Assembly (NCBI RefSeq): GCF_021129215.1
Contig: NZ_JAJOLP010000001.1
Location: 2,356,001-2,420,000 of the forward strand
Length of the DNA: 64,000 nt
Direction of reading: 5' to 3'
Source: Agromyces sp. S2-1-8
GTDB lineage: Bacteria; Actinomycetota; Actinomycetes; Actinomycetales; Microbacteriaceae
A program made the translations under genes and the position numbers. Under the pieces are notes generated by a model. It did no database searches. It was given only the letters and a program-made list of their open reading frames with translations, and was not told the DNA's origin. Of this stretch, positions 21,724 to 30,446 are shown one piece after another (position 1 is the first letter of the stretch; each line of letters starts with the position of its first letter).

Positions 21724-23261
21724 GCCACGCCGACGACCTGATCCGGCTGAACGCCGCCGACCTGGCCGGCCGCCTCGCCGCGGGCGACGTCTCGTCCGTC
21801 GAGGCGACGCGTGCCCACCTCGATCGCATCGCCGCCGTCGACGGCGCCGTGCACGCGTTCCTCCACGTCGACGCCGACCGCGCCCTCGCGGCCGCCGCCG
21901 AGGTCGACCGTGCGCGTGCCGCCGGCGAATCGCTCGGCGAGCTCGCGGGCGTGCCGATCGCGATCAAGGACGTGCTCGTCACCGAGGGCATGCCCTCGAC
22001 CTCGGGTTCCAAGATCCTCGAGGGCTGGATCCCGCCGTACGACGCGACCCCCGTGCGCAAGGTGCGCGAGGCCGGGCTCATCCCGCTCGGCAAGACCAAC
22101 ATGGACGAGTTCGCGATGGGCTCGTCGACCGAGCACTCGGCGTACGGCCCGACGCACAACCCGTGGGACCTCGAGCGCATCCCCGGCGGTTCCGGCGGCG
22201 GCTCGGCCGCGTCGGTCGCGGCGTTCGAGGCGCCCCTCGCACTCGGCAGCGACACGGGCGGCTCGATCCGCCAGCCCGCGCACGTGACCGGCACGGTCGG
22301 CGTGAAGCCGACCTACGGCGCCGTCAGCCGCTACGGCTCGATCGCGCTCGCCTCGAGCCTCGACCAGATCGGCCCCGTCACGCGCACCGTGCTCGACGCC
22401 GCGCTCCTGCACGACGTCATCGCCGGGCACGACCGGCACGACTCCACCTCGATCGACATGCGCTGGCCCTCGATGGCCGAGGCCGCGCGCAACGCCGACG
22501 TCAAGGGGCTGCGTATCGGCGTCGTGAAGGAGCTCGATTCCGACGGGTTCCAGGCCGGAGTCCGCCAGCGCTTCCACGAGTCGCTCGAACTGCTCGAGCA
22601 GCAGGGCGCCGAGATCGTCGAGGTCTCCGCGCCCAACTTCGAGTACTCGATCGCGGCCTACTACCTGATCCTGCCGGCTGAGGCCTCGTCGAACCTCGCG
22701 AAGTTCGACTCGGTGCGCTTCGGCCTGCGCGTGACGCCCGACGGCGGCGGCACGGTCGAGCAGGTCATGGCCGCGACCCGCGAGGCCGGCTTCGGCCCCG
22801 AGGTGAAGCGCCGCATCATCCTCGGCACCTACGCCCTCTCCGCTGGGTACTACGACGCGTACTACGGCAGCGCCCAGAAGGTCCGCACGCTCGTGCAGCG
22901 CGACTTCGACGCCGCCTTCGCGAAGGTCGACGTGCTGGCCACGCCGACCGCACCCACGACGGCGTTCAGGCTCGGCGAGAAGCTCGACGACCCGCTCGCG
23001 ATGTACCTCAACGACGTCGCGACGATCCCGGCGAATCTCGCCGGCGTGCCCGGTATCTCGGTCCCGTCGGGCCTCGCGCCCGAAGACGGGCTGCCCGTCG
23101 GCATCCAGTTCCTCGCGCCCGCGCGTGAGGACGCACGCCTCTACAACGTCGGCGGTGCGCTCGAGCAGCTGCTGATCGCAGAGTGGGGCGGGCCGATCCT
23201 CGCGAAGGCGCCCGACCTCACGACCCACGAGCTCACCGCGACCGAGGAGGGCGCACTCTGA
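21720..23261 (+). CDS. gatA: Asp/Glu-tRNA amidotransferase subunit A
   Basis: 513 residues, amidase-signature family. Ser-cisSer-Lys triad: Lys in [14 protein letters not shown], Gly/Ser-rich loop [16 protein letters not shown], and [15 protein letters not shown] with the nucleophile Ser. It releases ammonia from Gln and channels it to GatB. Translation overlaps gatC by four bases (GTGA) and gatB by one (TGATG), so the three subunits are coupled. Confidence 0.97.
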   Translation: MSHADDLIRLNAADLAGRLAAGDVSSVEATRAHLDRIAAVDGAVHAFLHVDADRALAAAAEVDRARAAGESLGELAGVPIAIKDVLVTEGMPSTSGSKILEGWIPPYDATPVRKVREAGLIPLGKTNMDEFAMGSSTEHSAYGPTHNPWDLERIPGGSGGGSAASVAAFEAPLALGSDTGGSIRQPAHVTGTVGVKPTYGAVSRYGSIALASSLDQIGPVTRTVLDAALLHDVIAGHDRHDSTSIDMRWPSMAEAARNADVKGLRIGVVKELDSDGFQAGVRQRFHESLELLEQQGAEIVEVSAPNFEYSIAAYYLILPAEASSNLAKFDSVRFGLRVTPDGGGTVEQVMAATREAGFGPEVKRRIILGTYALSAGYYDAYYGSAQKVRTLVQRDFDAAFAKVDVLATPTAPTTAFRLGEKLDDPLAMYLNDVATIPANLAGVPGISVPSGLAPEDGLPVGIQFLAPAREDARLYNVGGALEQLLIAEWGGPILAKAPDLTTHELTATEEGAL

Positions 23262-24784
23262 TGGCGCGCGTCGAACTGATGGACTACGAGAAGGCCCTCG
23301 AGCTCTTCGAGCCGGTGATCGGCCTCGAGGTGCACGTCGAGCTCAACACCGAGACGAAGATGTTCTCGCCCGCGCCGAACCCGGCCAACGAGAAGTACCA
23401 CGGTGCCGAGCCCAACACGCTCGTCTCGCCCGTGTGCCTCGGCCTGCCGGGGTCGCTCCCGGTCGTGAACGGCGACGCCGTCGAGAAGTCGATCTCGCTC
23501 GGCCTCGCGCTCGGCTGCTCGATCGCCGCGTCGAGCCGCTTCGCGCGCAAGAACTACTTCTACCCCGACCTCGCGAAGAACTACCAGATCTCCCAGTACG
23601 ACGAGCCGATCGCGTTCGAGGGATCGGTCGAGGTGGAGCTCGCCGACGGGCGCACCTTCCAGGTGCCGATCGAGCGGGCGCACATGGAGGAGGACGCGGG
23701 CAAGCTCACGCATGTGGGCGGTGCGACGGGCCGCATCCAGGGTGCGGAGTACTCGCTCGTCGACTACAACCGTGCCGGCGTGCCGCTCGTGGAGATCGTC
23801 ACGAAGCCGATCTTCGGCGCCGAGGCCGATGCGCCCGAGCTCGCGAGGGCGTACGTCTCGACGATTCGCGACATGGCGCTCTCGCTCGGCATCTCCGAGG
23901 CGCGCATGGAGCGCGGCAACCTCCGTTGCGACGCGAACGTGTCGCTGCGCCCGCGCGGTGCCGAGCAGCTCGGCATCCGCACCGAGACGAAGAACGTGAA
24001 CTCGTTCCGCTCGATCGAGCGGGCGGTGCGCTACGAGATCCAGCGCCAGGCCGCGATCCTCGCGAAGGGCGGCACGATCACGCAGGAGACGCGGCACTGG
24101 CATGAGGACACGGGCACCACGAGCCCCGGCCGTCCGAAGTCCGACGCCGACGACTACCGCTACTTCCCCGAGCCCGACCTGGTGCCCGTGGTGCCGACGA
24201 CCGAGCTCATCGAGTCGCTGCGTGCAGCCCTGCCCGAGCCGCCGGCCGCCCGCCGCCGCCGCCTGAAGGGCGAATGGGGCTTCACCGACCTCGAGTTCCA
24301 GGACGTGGTGAACGGCGGTCTCCTGAACGAGGTCGCCGCGACGATCGCGGAGGGTGCGACGCCCGCCGCTGCACGCAAGTGGTGGACGGGCGAGCTCACC
24401 CGGCTCGCGAACGCGAGCGAGACGGATGCCTCGGGGCTCGCGACGCCCGAGCAGGTCGCCCAGCTCGCGGCGCTCGTCGACGCGGGCACCCTCACCGACC
24501 GCCTTGCGCGGCAGGTGCTCGAGGGCGTCGTCGCCGGTGAGGGCTCGCCGCAGGAGATCGTCGACGCGAGAGGGCTCGCCGTCGTGTCCGACGACGGTGC
24601 ACTGATCGCGGCGATCGACCAGGCGCTGGCGTCGCAGCCCGATGTGCTCGAGAAGATCCGTGACGGCAAGGTTCAGGCCGCCGGCGCCGTGATCGGCGCG
24701 GTCATGAAGGCGATGCAGGGCAAGGCCGACGCGGCTCGCGTTCGCGAGCTCGTGCTGGAGCGAGCCGGCTCGGGCGGAGCATAG
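23261..24784 (+). CDS. gatB: Asp/Glu-tRNA amidotransferase subunit B
   Basis: 507 residues. N-terminal kinase/transamidase cradle ([64 protein letters not shown]), then the tRNA-binding YqeY-like C-terminal domain ([31 protein letters not shown] with family-like spacing). It activates the carboxylate of the mis-charged amino acid with ATP. ATG at 23261; the open frame upstream overlaps gatA and is not coding. Confidence 0.97.
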   Translation: MARVELMDYEKALELFEPVIGLEVHVELNTETKMFSPAPNPANEKYHGAEPNTLVSPVCLGLPGSLPVVNGDAVEKSISLGLALGCSIAASSRFARKNYFYPDLAKNYQISQYDEPIAFEGSVEVELADGRTFQVPIERAHMEEDAGKLTHVGGATGRIQGAEYSLVDYNRAGVPLVEIVTKPIFGAEADAPELARAYVSTIRDMALSLGISEARMERGNLRCDANVSLRPRGAEQLGIRTETKNVNSFRSIERAVRYEIQRQAAILAKGGTITQETRHWHEDTGTTSPGRPKSDADDYRYFPEPDLVPVVPTTELIESLRAALPEPPAARRRRLKGEWGFTDLEFQDVVNGGLLNEVAATIAEGATPAAARKWWTGELTRLANASETDASGLATPEQVAQLAALVDAGTLTDRLARQVLEGVVAGEGSPQEIVDARGLAVVSDDGALIAAIDQALASQPDVLEKIRDGKVQAAGAVIGAVMKAMQGKADAARVRELVLERAGSGGA

Positions 24785-24795
24785 CCGAGGCCGAT

Positions 24796-24843
24796 GCTGA
24801 GAGCCGGGTCCGAGGCGGAGACGCCTCGGACCCGGCTCTCAGC
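24796..24843 (+). terminator. Intrinsic terminator after gatB
   Basis: A perfect 21-bp inverted repeat (arms 24796-24816 and 24823-24843) with a six-base loop GGAGAC, starting 11 bases after the gatB stop. Only three T follow (CGTTTC), typical for high-GC actinobacteria. The strongest hairpin in the window. Confidence 0.8.
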
Positions 24844-24901
24844 CGTTTCAAGGCGAGGCCCGCGAGAATTCGATGACACCTTCACGATTGGCGAGGACAC
24901 C

Positions 24902-25507
24902 ATGGGATTCTTCGATCGACTCTTCGGCGCCCCGGAGCCGCAACGGCCGGTGCCGCCCGCGCCCGGGCGCGGGCTCACGCCCGACGAGCTCGCGATCGAG
25001 CGCTACCGCTACCTGCTGCGCACCGCACCGCCGGAGGCGATCGAGCAGGTGCACGCGGAGGCGTTCGCGAAGTTGACGCCCGAGCAGCGCCAGCAGGTCT
25101 ACCGGGCCCTCGCCGACCAGGCGCCGGCAGGGGAGCGGCTCGTCTCCGACGACCCGAGCGCCCTCGCCCGGGCCGCCACCCGCCAGGAGCTGCGGGCGCC
25201 GGGGAGCATGGAGCGCGCGTTCTCGAACGCCGGCGCGCAGGGCGGCCCGCAGGGTGCGGGGCGACCCGGACCGTCGTTCGGCCAGATGTTCGGCGGCTCG
25301 CTCCTCGGCTCGATCGCGGGTGTCGTCGTCGGCACGGCGATCGCCGATGCGATCCTGCCCGACCCCGCATCGTTCGACGCCGGGGGCGCCGATGCCGGCG
25401 CGGATGCCGGCTCGGTCGAAGCCGGGGGTGACACCGGTGGCGACTTCGGCGGATTCGGCGGCGACTTCGGCGGGGGAGACTTCGGCGGCGGCGACTTCGG
25501 GTTCTGA
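24902..25507 (+). CDS. Hypothetical protein with Gly/Asp/Phe repeat tail
   Basis: 201 residues, no family recognised. N-terminus MGFFDRLFGAPEPQ, then a helical region resembling short cation-binding/helical domains (LTPDELAIERYRYLLRTAPPEAIEQVHAEAFAKL), a hydrophobic Gly-rich stretch (FGGSLLGSIAGVVVGTAIADAIL, about 125-150) and a low-complexity tail of repeated GGDFGG units ending in Phe. Similar proteins with a hydrophobic Gly-zipper and Gly/Phe tail exist in actinobacteria without known function. ATG chosen for the GAGGA site just upstream; the open frame before it runs through the gatB terminator and is not coding. Confidence 0.75.
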   Translation: MGFFDRLFGAPEPQRPVPPAPGRGLTPDELAIERYRYLLRTAPPEAIEQVHAEAFAKLTPEQRQQVYRALADQAPAGERLVSDDPSALARAATRQELRAPGSMERAFSNAGAQGGPQGAGRPGPSFGQMFGGSLLGSIAGVVVGTAIADAILPDPASFDAGGADAGADAGSVEAGGDTGGDFGGFGGDFGGGDFGGGDFGF

Positions 25508-25591
25508 GGCCCGGCGCCGTCTTCGTCGTGCGTCGGGCTCGCCGCCGTCCGGCATGACTCCGGTCGGCCGGGCGACGTCGGCGGACCGGGA

Positions 25592-25597
25592 TAGAGT
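25592..25597 (+). promoter_or_regulatory. -10 element of leaderless dinB promoter
   Basis: TAGAGT six bases before the dinB ATG; spacer CGCAAC has no Shine-Dalgarno. No LexA-type palindrome is visible beside it. Confidence 0.6.
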
Positions 25598-25603
25598 CGC
25601 AAC

Positions 25604-26944
25604 ATGAGCAAGCAGGACGGCTCGTCGCGCCAGGTCACGACTGGACCGGTCGACGATTCGGCCACCCCGATCCTGCACGTCGACATGGACGCGTTCTTCG
25701 TCTCGGTCGAACTCCTGCGCCGCCCCGAGCTCCGTGGCAAGCCCGTGCTCGTGGGCGGCACCGCCGGCCGCGGCGTGGTCTCGGCAGCGAGCTACGAGGC
25801 CCGCCGGTACGGCGTCAACTCGGCGATGCCGATGTCGGTGGCGTTGCAGCGCTGCCCGAACGCGATCGTGCTCCGGGGCGACTACGCGAGCTACTCGCGC
25901 TACTCGAAGCAGGTCATGAAGATCTTCGAGGAGGTCACACCGCTCGTCGAACCCCTCTCGATCGACGAGGCCTTCCTCGACGTGTCCGGTGCTCGTCGGC
26001 TTCACGGCAGCCCGGCGGAGATCGCGTGGGCGATTCGTGAACGCGTCCGCTCCGAGACCGGCCTCACCTGCTCCATCGGCGTCGCCGCGACGAAGTACGT
26101 GGCGAAGGTGGCGTCGAGTCGTGCGAAGCCCGATGGCATGCTCGTCGTGCCCGCCGCCGAGACCCTCGCATTCCTGCATCCGCTCCCGGTGTCGGCGCTC
26201 TGGGGTGTCGGGCGCGTCACCGAGGAGTCGCTGACGCGGCTCGGACTCCGCACGGTCGGCGACGTGGCGGAGATGCCGGCCGATGCCCTCCAGCGCGCCG
26301 TCGGGCCGGCGCTCGCGTCACGTCTGACGAGGCTCGCCAACGGCATCGACCCGCGCGACGTCGAGACCGCCCGTTCGGAGAAGAGCATCGGACATGAGGT
26401 CACCTTCGGCCACGACCTCACCGATCCGACGCAGATCCGCCGCGAGCTGCTGCGACTCTCGGACGACGTCGCGGTCCGGCTGCGCCGTGCGGGCGTCGTG
26501 GGGCGCACGGTCGTGCTGAAGCTGCGCTACGGCGACTTCCGCACCGTCACCCGTTCGCGCACGCTCGGTGAGCCGACCGACGTCGCCCGCCGCATCTACG
26601 ACGAGGCGTCGGCCGCGCTCGGCGAGCTCGTCGGCGACGGCGCCCGGATTCGCCTGATCGGGGTGCGCGCCGAGCAGCTGCGTCCCTCCGGCGGCGGGGC
26701 CGCCCTCTGGGACCCCGATGAGGAGTGGCGCGGGGCCGAGCGGGCCGTCGACGAGGTGACGGCCCGGTTCGGACGCGGTGCGGTGCGACCGGCCGCGCTC
26801 GTCCGACCCGGCGAAGCCGCGGCGCGCGTCGAGTCCATGCGACGTCGGCCCCTCGACGCAGCGGGCGCATCGCGCGACGCGGCGGACGCCGCCGAGGCGG
26901 CCGAAGGCCGGGCGGGGGTGGATCGAACGCAGTTCGGCGGGTAG
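25604..26944 (+). CDS. dinB: DNA polymerase IV, Y-family
   Basis: 446 residues. Metal-binding carboxylates in ILHVDMDAFFVSVE and PLSIDEAFLDVSG; nucleotide-binding SAASYEARRYGVNSAMP; CSIGVAATKYVAKVAS; helix-hairpin-helix LWGVGRVTEESLTRLGL; little-finger domain SEKSIGHEVTFGHDL. The C-terminal 90 residues (after LIGVRAEQL) are Ala/Arg-rich and do not end in an obvious beta-clamp motif. Error-prone translesion synthesis. No SOS box is visible upstream, so damage control by LexA is not supported here. Confidence 0.95.
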   Translation: MSKQDGSSRQVTTGPVDDSATPILHVDMDAFFVSVELLRRPELRGKPVLVGGTAGRGVVSAASYEARRYGVNSAMPMSVALQRCPNAIVLRGDYASYSRYSKQVMKIFEEVTPLVEPLSIDEAFLDVSGARRLHGSPAEIAWAIRERVRSETGLTCSIGVAATKYVAKVASSRAKPDGMLVVPAAETLAFLHPLPVSALWGVGRVTEESLTRLGLRTVGDVAEMPADALQRAVGPALASRLTRLANGIDPRDVETARSEKSIGHEVTFGHDLTDPTQIRRELLRLSDDVAVRLRRAGVVGRTVVLKLRYGDFRTVTRSRTLGEPTDVARRIYDEASAALGELVGDGARIRLIGVRAEQLRPSGGGAALWDPDEEWRGAERAVDEVTARFGRGAVRPAALVRPGEAAARVESMRRRPLDAAGASRDAADAAEAAEGRAGVDRTQFGG

Positions 26945-26947
26945 CGT
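26942..26947 (+). promoter_or_regulatory. -10 element of leaderless promoter for GerW-family gene
   Basis: TAGCGT seven bases before the ATG; it starts inside the dinB stop codon (TAG at 26942-26944). Confidence 0.5.
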
Positions 26948-26954
26948 GGCGGTC

Positions 26955-27287
26955 ATGGCTGATCTCGTGCTCGAACTCGCAGAGACCGTCGCCGGCGTGG
27001 GCGTGAAGACCTCGTACGGCGAACCCGTCGATCTCGACGGCACCAAGGTCGTCCCCGTCGCGCTCGGGTACTACGGGTTCGGGGCGGGCAGCGGCAGCGA
27101 CTCCGGCGGCGACCAGGCCGGCGGCGGCGGTGGCGGTGGGCTCTCCATTCCGCTCGGCGCATACGTCGGCCGTGGCGGCGACGTCCGCTTCGAACCGAAC
27201 CTCATCGGTCTCCTCCTCGTCGCGACCCCGCTCATCTGGGTGACGGGCAAGGCGCTCCGCGCCGTCATCCGCGCGCTCAAGCACTGA
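26955..27287 (+). CDS. GerW/YtfJ family protein
   Basis: 110 residues. The family fold is seen in DLVLELAETVAGVGVKTSYGEPVDLDGTKVVPVA, followed by a Gly-rich loop (about residues 50-66) and a C-terminal hydrophobic helix (LIGLLLVATPLIWVTGKALRAV). In Bacillus, GerW (YtfJ) is a spore protein; in non-sporulating actinobacteria the role is unknown, and the membrane helix here suggests a membrane-anchored form. ATG 10 bases after the dinB stop, with its own -10. Confidence 0.8.
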   Translation: MADLVLELAETVAGVGVKTSYGEPVDLDGTKVVPVALGYYGFGAGSGSDSGGDQAGGGGGGGLSIPLGAYVGRGGDVRFEPNLIGLLLVATPLIWVTGKALRAVIRALKH

Positions 27288-27369
27288 CGCGGTCCTGAAG
27301 GCGGGGCGCGGCTCGACGGGCGACCGCGCCGCTCGTCCGTCGCGCGGCGTCATGCGGTCGTGGCCTGCG

Positions 27370-27375
27370 TATACT
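27370..27375 (+). promoter_or_regulatory. -10 element of the thiamine transporter operon
   Basis: TATACT about 11 bases before the TPP aptamer, the best -10 match in this intergenic region. The -35 position does not show a good match. Confidence 0.55.
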
Positions 27376-27385
27376 CGTCGATGAA

Positions 27386-27472
27386 CACGGGAGTCCGGTG
27401 AGCCGGGCTGAGAGGAAGGTTCTCAACCTTCGACCGTCGAACCTGATCTGGGTCATGCCAGCGCAGGGAGGG
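27386..27472 (+). promoter_or_regulatory. TPP riboswitch (THI element)
   Basis: The conserved THI core is plain: CGGGAG at the 5' side, the GGGCTGAGAGG pyrimidine-sensing segment (CTGAGA at 27408-27413), the variable P3 arm, then GAACCTGATCTGG (from 27439) and the GCCAGCGCAGGGAG 3' closing segment (27457-27470). It binds thiamine pyrophosphate and shuts down the genes below. It lies 55 bases before the first gene of a YkoEDC thiamine/HMP uptake operon, exactly the target expected. Confidence 0.95.
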
Positions 27473-27491
27473 CAATCGATCTCAACATCCC

Positions 27492-27520
27492 GTGCCTCTT
27501 TCCACCGAACGAAAGGGCAC
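27492..27520 (+). promoter_or_regulatory. Hairpin sequestering the ykoE Shine-Dalgarno
   Basis: GTGCC-CTTT (27492-27501, one bulged T) can pair with AAAGGGCAC (27512-27520), leaving a 10-base loop. The right arm contains the AAAGGG ribosome site of the GTG at 27525. In the TPP-bound state this would block translation; without TPP an alternative pairing must open it. It is inferred from complementarity only. Confidence 0.55.
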
Positions 27521-27524
27521 GACA

Positions 27525-28163
27525 GTGCACGCATCCGCACCAACCCCCACCGCCTCCACGACCGGTGCCGCGCCGGCGCGCAATCTCCGCTGGCGTGTCG
27601 TCGACATCGTCGTCGCCTCGGTCGTCGCCGTGGCGACGGGGCTGCTGTTCCTGTTCTGGAACAACATCGGCTACGCCTGGTTCGTGGCTGCCGACGCAGT
27701 GACCCCCGGACTCGGCGGCATCGCCGTCGGCATCTGGCTCATCGGCGGTGTGCTCGGCGGCCTCATCATCCGCAAGCCCGGCGCCGCCCTCTTCGTCGAG
27801 CTCGTCGCGGCCATGGTCTCCGCGATCGTCGGCAACCAGTGGGGTGTCGAGACCATCTGGTCGGGTCTCGCGCAGGGCATCGGCGCCGAGCTCGTCTTCG
27901 CGATCTTCCTCTACCGTCGCTTCGGGCTCCTCCAGGCGATCCTCGCCGGTGCGGCCGCGGGCGCCGGCGCGTGGACGCTCGAGCTGTTCACCTCGGGAAA
28001 CCTGCAGAAGTCGGCCGAGTTCCTGACGCTCTACTTCTGCACGGTCGTCGTCTCGGGCGCGGTGCTCGCCGGCGTGCTCGGGTGGCTGCTCGTTCGCGCG
28101 CTCGCCGCGACGGGCGCGCTCAGCCGGTTCGCGGCGGGACAGGAAGCGACCCGACGGGTCTGA
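27525..28163 (+). CDS. ykoE: ECF transporter S component, YkoE family (thiamine/HMP)
   Basis: 212 residues. A short disordered Ala/Pro/Thr N-terminus, then about six membrane helices (VVDIVVASVVAVATGLLFLFWN, GGIAVGIWLIGGVLGGLIIRKPGAALFVELVAAMVSAIVG, ILAGAAAGAGAWTLELF, VVVSGAVLAGVLGWLLVRAL). The RKPGAALFVELVAAM and NQWG segments are typical of YkoE. It is the substrate-binding subunit for hydroxymethylpyrimidine or thiamine. GTG at 27525 chosen because AAAGGG lies seven bases upstream; a GTG at 27492 lies inside the hairpin arm. Confidence 0.92.
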   Translation: MHASAPTPTASTTGAAPARNLRWRVVDIVVASVVAVATGLLFLFWNNIGYAWFVAADAVTPGLGGIAVGIWLIGGVLGGLIIRKPGAALFVELVAAMVSAIVGNQWGVETIWSGLAQGIGAELVFAIFLYRRFGLLQAILAGAAAGAGAWTLELFTSGNLQKSAEFLTLYFCTVVVSGAVLAGVLGWLLVRALAATGALSRFAAGQEATRRV

Positions 28164-28164
28164 C

Positions 28165-29655
28165 GTGGCGAACACCGCATCTTCGCCGACCCCGGCCGCC
28201 GTGGACGTGCGCGGCTGGGGATGGCGTCACGCCTCCCGGCTCCGCCCCGCGCTCGAGGGGATCGACCTCCGCATCGAGCCGGGCGAGCGGGTGCTCCTGC
28301 TCGGGCCGAGCGGCGCCGGCAAGTCGACCCTGCTGCACGCCATGGCCGGTGTGCACGGCGGTGACGACGAGGGCGAGGCCGTCGGCGAGCTCCTGGTCGA
28401 CGGAGCCGAGCCGGCGCGGGTGCGGGGGCGTTCGGGGCTCGTGCTGCAGGATCCCGACTCGCAGGTGATCCTCGCACGGGTGGGCGACGACGTCGCGTTC
28501 GGATGCGAGAACCTCGGTGTCCCTCGCGACGAGATCTGGCGTCGGGTGCGCGAATCGCTCGACGAGGTGGGTCTCGACGTGGCGATCGACCATCCGAGCT
28601 CGGCGCTGTCGGGCGGGCAGAAGCAACGGCTCGCCCTCGCGGGCGCCCTCGCGATGCGCCCGGGGCTGCTGCTGCTCGACGAGCCCACCGCGAATCTCGA
28701 CCCCGACGGGGTCCGAGAGGTCAGGGCGGCGGTCGAGCGGGTACTCGATCGGCACGGCTCGACACTCGTCGTCGTCGAGCACCGCGTCGAGGTGTGGGCC
28801 GATCTCGTCGACCGCGTCGTCGTGCTCGGGCTCGACGGGCGTCTCATGGCCGACGGGCCTCCCGACGTCGTGCTCTCGCGTCAACGCGCGGCGCTCCTCG
28901 CCGCGGGCGTATGGGTTCCCGGCGGCCTCGGCCCCACGGCCCCTCGCCGTCGAGTCGCCGTGGACGAGCCGACCGAGCCGTTGCTCACCGCGAACGGACT
29001 CGCGGTCGGCCGTCGTCCGCGCGACATCGTCCAGCGCGGACTCGACGTCGAGCTTCCGCGCGGCACCAGCACGGTGCTGACCGGCCCGAACGGTGCCGGC
29101 AAGTCGACCCTCGCCCTGACCCTGGGCGGCCTCCTGCGCCCGCTCGACGGTCGGGTCGAGGCATCCGCGTCGTTGTCGGCAGGGCTTCGAGGCGACCCGA
29201 TCGGCTGGCGCTCCCGCGACCTGCTGACGCGCATCGGAACCGTGTTCCAGGAGCCCGAGCACCAGTTCGTCACGTCCAGCGTGCGCGCCGAGCTCGAGGT
29301 GGCGCCGCGGGCGCTCCGGCTCGGCGACCGCGAGACGGCCGCTCGCGTCGAAGACCTGTTGGCGCGCCTGCGGCTCGACCGCATCGCCTTGGCGAATCCG
29401 TTCACCCTGTCGGGCGGCGAGAAGCGCCGGTTGTCCGTCGCTGCCGTCCTTGCGGCCCGGCCCTCGGTGCTCGTCCTCGACGAACCGACGTTCGGCCAGG
29501 ACCGGATCACCTGGCTCGAGCTGACCGCGCTGCTGCGCGAACTCGTCGACGAGGGCCTCACGCTGTTGTCGGTCACCCACGACGCCGCGTACATCGCAGC
29601 CCTGGGCGACCGCGGCATCCGCCTGGAGCCGACGAACACCCGGGCGTTCGCATGA
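28165..29655 (+). CDS. ykoD: ECF transporter ATPase with two fused ABC domains (YkoD)
   Basis: 496 residues, two ABC ATPases in one chain. First: Walker A GPSGAGKSTLL, signature ALSGGQKQRLALAGAL, Walker B LLLLDEPTANLD. Second: GPNGAGKSTLAL, TLSGGEKRRLSVAAVL, VLVLDEPTFGQD. The fused CbiO-type pair replaces the separate EcfA1/A2 subunits and energises uptake with YkoC and YkoE. It starts at GTG one base after the ykoE stop; ykoC overlaps its end (ATGA). Confidence 0.94.
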   Translation: MANTASSPTPAAVDVRGWGWRHASRLRPALEGIDLRIEPGERVLLLGPSGAGKSTLLHAMAGVHGGDDEGEAVGELLVDGAEPARVRGRSGLVLQDPDSQVILARVGDDVAFGCENLGVPRDEIWRRVRESLDEVGLDVAIDHPSSALSGGQKQRLALAGALAMRPGLLLLDEPTANLDPDGVREVRAAVERVLDRHGSTLVVVEHRVEVWADLVDRVVVLGLDGRLMADGPPDVVLSRQRAALLAAGVWVPGGLGPTAPRRRVAVDEPTEPLLTANGLAVGRRPRDIVQRGLDVELPRGTSTVLTGPNGAGKSTLALTLGGLLRPLDGRVEASASLSAGLRGDPIGWRSRDLLTRIGTVFQEPEHQFVTSSVRAELEVAPRALRLGDRETAARVEDLLARLRLDRIALANPFTLSGGEKRRLSVAAVLAARPSVLVLDEPTFGQDRITWLELTALLRELVDEGLTLLSVTHDAAYIAALGDRGIRLEPTNTRAFA

Positions 29656-30446
29656 GTGCCGTCGCCTCCGGAGCCGTCGACGCTCCCCGACTCCGGTTCA
29701 TCGATCGAGTCAACCCCGTGACGAAGCTCGCCGCGGCGATGCTGCTCACCGCCCCGCTGCTGCTCACCGTCGACTGGGTGAGCGCCGCGACCGCACTCGT
29801 CATCGAGCTCGTGCTCTTCATGGCCGCGGGCGTGCGCCCCCGGATGCTCGTCCGACGGGCCTGGCCGATCCTCATCGCCGCGCCGATCGCCGGCATCAGC
29901 ATGCTCCTCTACGGCCGTCCGTCGGGGGAGGAGTACTGGAGCTTCTGGCTCGCGCGCATCACCGACGGCTCGATCGAGCTCGCGATCGCGGTGACCGTTC
30001 GAGTGCTCGCGGTCGGCCTGCCCGCGGTGCTGCTCTTCATGCGGGTCGATCCGACCGAGCTCGCGGATGGTCTCGCGCAGGTGTGGCGGCTCCCGAGTCG
30101 CTTCGTGCTCGGCGCACTCGCGGGCGCCCGGCTCGTCGGGCTCTTCATCGAGGACTGGCACGCGATGGCGCTCAGCCGTCGCGCGAGAGGGATCGGCGAC
30201 ACGGGCGTGGTGCGGCGGTTCGCGACCATGGCGTTCGCCCTGCTCGTGCTCGCGATCCGCCGGGGGTCGAAGCTCGCGACCGCGATGGAGGCTCGAGGGT
30301 TCGGGAGCGATCGGCCGCGCACCTGGGCCAGGGCGTCGACGATCGGCTGGAGCGACTGGGTACTGATCGCGATCGCGTTCGCCATCGCGGTGGCGGCCAT
30401 CGGCGCCGCGATCGCGGCGGGCACCTTCCATCCGGTGTGGTCGTGA
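29652..30446 (+). CDS. ykoC: ECF transporter T component (YkoC)
   Basis: 264 residues, CbiQ/EcfT fold. N-terminal helices (RVNPVTKLAAAMLLTAPLLL onward), then the coupling region with two ARG-type signatures: SRRARGIG and AMEARGFGSDRPRTW, which contact the ATPases. Final helix WVLIAIAFAIAVAAIGAAIAAG. ATG overlaps the ykoD stop by four bases and the next gene's GTG overlaps this stop, so the operon is tightly coupled. Confidence 0.92.
   Translation: MSAVASGAVDAPRLRFIDRVNPVTKLAAAMLLTAPLLLTVDWVSAATALVIELVLFMAAGVRPRMLVRRAWPILIAAPIAGISMLLYGRPSGEEYWSFWLARITDGSIELAIAVTVRVLAVGLPAVLLFMRVDPTELADGLAQVWRLPSRFVLGALAGARLVGLFIEDWHAMALSRRARGIGDTGVVRRFATMAFALLVLAIRRGSKLATAMEARGFGSDRPRTWARASTIGWSDWVLIAIAFAIAVAAIGAAIAAGTFHPVWS

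Noticed and set aside
25430..25506. GGCGACTTCGGCGG repeats as a possible minisatellite
   Set aside because: They are in frame and encode the Gly/Asp/Phe tail of the hypothetical protein, so the repeat is a protein feature.
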